A stretch of DNA of 64,000 nucleotides from Halomonas sp. YLGW01. GTDB lineage: Bacteria > Pseudomonadota > Gammaproteobacteria > Pseudomonadales > Halomonadaceae. The notes beneath the pieces are model-generated. The model was given only the letters and a program-made list of their open reading frames with translations. It was not told where the DNA came from and searched no databases. Location: contig NZ_CP062005.1 in the NCBI RefSeq assembly GCF_014840935.1, positions 3,162,001-3,226,000 of the forward strand, in the 5' to 3' direction. Both the position numbers and the translations under genes were made by a program. The first letter of the stretch is position 1, and every line of letters starts with the position of its first letter. Positions 61,596-64,000 of this stretch are shown here, piece after piece.

Positions 61596-62648
61596 TCAGG
61601 CAATGGTGACCTGCGGGTCCAGATAGACATCCTGAATGGCGTTGAGCAGCTGAACGCCCTCGGCCATCGGCTTCTGGAAGGCCTTGCGTCCGGAGATCAG
61701 CCCCATGCCGCCGCCGCGCTTGTTGATCACCGCGGTGCGCACCGCCTGGGCCAGGTCGCTCTCGCCACCGGAGGCGCCGCCGGAGTTGATCAGCCCGGCA
61801 CGGCCCAGGTAGCAGCTCGCCACCTGATAGCGGGCCAGGTCGATGGGGTGCTCGCTGGTCAGCTCGCCATAGACCCTGTGGTGAGTGTGGCCGAAGCCGA
61901 TCGCCCGATAGCCATCATTGGTCTCGGCGAGCTTCTGCTTGACGATGTCGGCCTTGAGGGTCGCCGCGAGGTGGATCGCCTGACCGGTCAGGTCGGCGGC
62001 GACGTGGTAGTCGGTGCCCTCCTGCTTGAAGGCCGGGTTGCGCAGGTAGGCCCACAGCACCGTGACCATGCCAAGCTCATGGGCTCGCTCGAAGGCCTCG
62101 CTGATTTCCTCGATCTGACGGCGGCACTCCGGTGAGCCGAAATAGATGGTCGCCCCCACCGCCACGCAGCCCATGGCGTGGGCCTGATCGACGCTGGCGA
62201 ACAGGGTCTGGTCGTGCATGGTCGGGTAGGTCAGGGTCTCGTTGTGGTTGAGCTTCAACAGCAGCGGAATCTTGTGGGCGTAGCGCCTTGCGACCGAGGC
62301 CAGCCCGCCCAGCGTCGAGGCCACGGCGTTGCAGCCGCCCTCGAGGGCCAGCTCGACGATGTTGGCCGGGTCGAAGTAGAGCGGGTTGGGCGCGAAGGAG
62401 GCGCCGGCCGAATGCTCGATGCCCTGATCGACGGGCAAGATGCTCAGATAGCCGGTACCGCCCAGCCGGCCGTGGTTGTAAAGGGCCTGCATGTTGCGCA
62501 GCACCTGGGGGCTCCTGTCGTTGTCGATCATCACCCGGTCGACGAAGTCCGGTCCCGGCAGGTGCAGCTGCTCGCGGGGAATCGCGCTGCAGCGGTGCTC
62601 CAGCAGGTAACTCGCTTCATCGCCCAGGATCTTGGCGGTCTCACTCAT
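61596..62648 (-). CDS. fbaB: Class I fructose-bisphosphate aldolase (DhnA type)
   Basis: A 350-residue aldolase of the FbaB/DhnA family, the same length as E. coli FbaB. Key parts are [33 protein letters not shown], the Schiff-base region [12 protein letters not shown], and [15 protein letters not shown] with [18 protein letters not shown]. It splits fructose 1,6-bisphosphate in glycolysis or runs in reverse. The ATG at 62648 is 9 bp from AGGAG; one at 62654 is also possible. Convergent with tkt. Confidence 0.95.
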   Translation of the reverse strand: MSETAKILGDEASYLLEHRCSAIPREQLHLPGPDFVDRVMIDNDRSPQVLRNMQALYNHGRLGGTGYLSILPVDQGIEHSAGASFAPNPLYFDPANIVELALEGGCNAVASTLGGLASVARRYAHKIPLLLKLNHNETLTYPTMHDQTLFASVDQAHAMGCVAVGATIYFGSPECRRQIEEISEAFERAHELGMVTVLWAYLRNPAFKQEGTDYHVAADLTGQAIHLAATLKADIVKQKLAETNDGYRAIGFGHTHHRVYGELTSEHPIDLARYQVASCYLGRAGLINSGGASGGESDLAQAVRTAVINKRGGGMGLISGRKAFQKPMAEGVQLLNAIQDVYLDPQVTIA

Positions 62649-62853
62649 GGTCATGCGCTCCTTGCAGGGGTGGCGAAGGGAAATGCCGTGCGGGTGCCCT
62701 TTCAGCGTAGCCAGCGCCGGCTCGACCACAAGCGGGCGCGTCACGCTCATCCCCGGCGCACGTCAGGCCCGATGCACAGGCGACACGCCATGGCCCGGTC
62801 GGTCGGCCAGGAGCTTTTCCCTCGCTCTCAAGGCATCATGGCGCCTGAGAGAG

Positions 62854-62898
62854 GGGGCTATTCAGAAAGGGACTATTCAGCAAGGGACTATTCAGGAG
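62854..62898 (+). repeat. Three tandem 15-bp units in the leader of the LrgA-like gene
   Basis: GGGGCTATTCAGAAA, GGGACTATTCAGCAA and GGGACTATTCAGGAG. The last base is 7 bp before the GTG start, and the final GGAG is part of the ribosome binding region. Confidence 0.85.
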
Positions 62899-62905
62899 AA
62901 AGGAC

Positions 62906-63286
62906 GTGATCGCAGTATTGCGCGGGTTTCTATGGCTGACGGCCTTCTGGCTCGCCGGCAGGACGCTGGTCGTGCTGCTCGACCTGCCGATCTCGGCGGG
63001 GGTGGTGGGCATGCTGTTGATGACCGCCATGCTGATGCTGCGCGGCGGGCGGCTCAGTGACATCGCCGCCGCCAGCCAGCCGCTGATCGGCCTGCTGGCG
63101 ATGCTGATCATGCCGGGCGTGGTGGGCGTGTTCTTCGTCGCCGATGAATTCGCCGGCCAGTGGCTGGCGGTGGCGGTGGCTTTGGTGGGAGGCACCCTGG
63201 CCAGCGTGCTGACCACCCTCTTGCTGATGCGCCGCTGCATCCCCGCTGAGCCCACCGCGAACACGCCGGACGAGACCCCATCATGA
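62906..63286 (+). CDS. CidA/LrgA family membrane protein
   Basis: A 126-residue protein with four membrane segments of the CidA/LrgA holin-like family. It contains LPISAGVVGMLLMTAMLML and QPLIGLLAMLIMPGVVGVFF. These proteins pair with LrgB and have been linked to autolysis and to pyruvate or overflow metabolite transport. The start is GTG at 62906, after GGAGAAAGGA. It overlaps the LrgB gene by 4 bp (ATGA). Confidence 0.9.
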   Translation: MIAVLRGFLWLTAFWLAGRTLVVLLDLPISAGVVGMLLMTAMLMLRGGRLSDIAAASQPLIGLLAMLIMPGVVGVFFVADEFAGQWLAVAVALVGGTLASVLTTLLLMRRCIPAEPTANTPDETPS

Positions 63287-64000
63287 GCGCGTCTCTCATC
63301 GAGCTGCGCGAGGCGCTGCTGGCCACCCCGCTTGCGTCCATCGCCCTGACGCTCGCCGCCTACCTCGCCGCTCTGTGGGCCGTCGAGCGCCTGGGGCGCC
63401 CCAGCTGGTGCCCGGCGGTACTGCTGGCCGCCCTGCTGGTCGCCGCCAGCCTGTGGGCACTGTCCATCGACGTCGCCGACTACCGTCGCGGCGCCGACTG
63501 GCTGATGCTTCTGCTGGGCCCGGCCACGGTGGCGCTCGGCGTGCCGCTCTACCAGCAGCTTCACCACATCCGCGCGCTGTGGAAGCCGCTGGCGCTGAGC
63601 CTGCCCCCGGCGGCGGCCTTGGCCTCCTGCTATTCGGTGGCGCTGGCCTGGGCGCTGGGCGCCAGCCCCGAGGTCATGGCCTCGCTGGCGCCCAAGTCGG
63701 TGACCGCGCCGATTGCGCTCGGCATCATCGAGGAGCTGGGCGGCTCTGTGCCGCTGCTGATGGGCGGGCTTTTGATCACCGGCGTGATGGCGACCCTGGC
63801 GGTCAGCCTGCTGGCCCCGCCGCTGGGCATTCGCGACCATCGCATCCTCGGCTTCGCGCTGGGGGTCAATGGCCACGCCATCGGCACCGTGCGCGCCTTC
63901 GAGATGAGCCCCACCGCCGGCGCCTTCGCCTCGCTGGGCATGAGCCTGACCGGCATCCTCACGGCCCTGTGCCTGCCGCTGGCCTGGCGCCTGCTGGGGT
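63283..64000 (+). CDS. LrgB family protein (partial, cut by window end)
   Basis: The first 239 residues of an LrgB-family membrane protein (normal length about 230-245), so only the C-terminal end is missing. The hallmark region is GPATVALGVPLYQQLHHIRA, then LAPKSVTAPIALGIIEELGG and FALGVNGHAIGTVRAFEMSP. It is the partner of the LrgA-like protein immediately upstream. Confidence 0.9.
   Translation, partial: MSASLIELREALLATPLASIALTLAAYLAALWAVERLGRPSWCPAVLLAALLVAASLWALSIDVADYRRGADWLMLLLGPATVALGVPLYQQLHHIRALWKPLALSLPPAAALASCYSVALAWALGASPEVMASLAPKSVTAPIALGIIEELGGSVPLLMGGLLITGVMATLAVSLLAPPLGIRDHRILGFALGVNGHAIGTVRAFEMSPTAGAFASLGMSLTGILTALCLPLAWRLLG

Overview
The window is a 64 kb piece of a GC-rich gammaproteobacterial chromosome. 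The gene content and protein sequences (LldD, MinCDE, SbcB, an AhcY of the longer pseudomonad type, a fused TAXI-TRAP permease, NSS and Tim44-type proteins) suggest Halomonas or a close relative. That placement is an inference from protein resemblance, not from an rRNA comparison. No prophage, CRISPR array, integrase or plasmid backbone was seen. The only intact-length mobile element is one IS30-family copy, and its transposase is frameshifted.

Layout. 1-9.8 kb: an MFS-acyltransferase fusion (cut by the left edge) with a TetR regulator; a YedK/HMCES-like protein that has lost all four catalytic residues, translationally coupled to an M16 zinc peptidase; sbcB; and the divisome-positioning operon minCDE. 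10-13.8 kb: a long DUF349 helical protein and an acetoacetyl-CoA reductase (PHB synthesis). 13.9-15.6 kb: an initiator tRNA followed by tandem repeats that each carry the tRNA 3' end plus its terminator. The IS30 copy sits inside the last repeat. 15.6-27.5 kb: mostly single housekeeping or stress genes (CnoX/YbbN, PatB-type C-S lyase, HNH protein, thioesterase plus YbaK, DUF501, LOG, DEDDh exonuclease, Sel1 protein, aldo/keto reductase, YaaA, isochorismatase-like hydrolase, Tim44-domain protein, small lipoprotein).

27.6-33.4 kb: a complete rRNA operon on the minus strand (16S, tRNA-Ile, tRNA-Ala, 23S, 5S) with two tandem promoters, boxA-like sites and a terminator. 33.6-42.1 kb: a lactate region. 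dld-type D-lactate dehydrogenase and lldD run leftward; lldR, dctB and dctD run rightward; two LldR/PdhR-type palindromes lie between the two arms. 42.1-52.8 kb: a YdjM-like membrane hydrolase, a gamma carbonic anhydrase, an NSS symporter, prlC-yheV-Na/Pi cotransporter, and a TAXI-type TRAP transporter (binding protein plus fused permease). 52.9-62.7 kb: activated methyl cycle and central carbon genes (metF, ahcY, metK, tkt, fbaB) with an AEC transporter and a diguanylate cyclase between them. The right edge holds a CidA/LrgA-LrgB pair, the second gene cut by the window end.

The most unusual points are the catalytically stripped YedK/HMCES paralogue, the tRNA-fMet 3'-end repeat array interrupted by the IS, and a recurrent pattern of 12-15 bp tandem duplications in intergenic spacers, several touching stop codons or ribosome binding regions.
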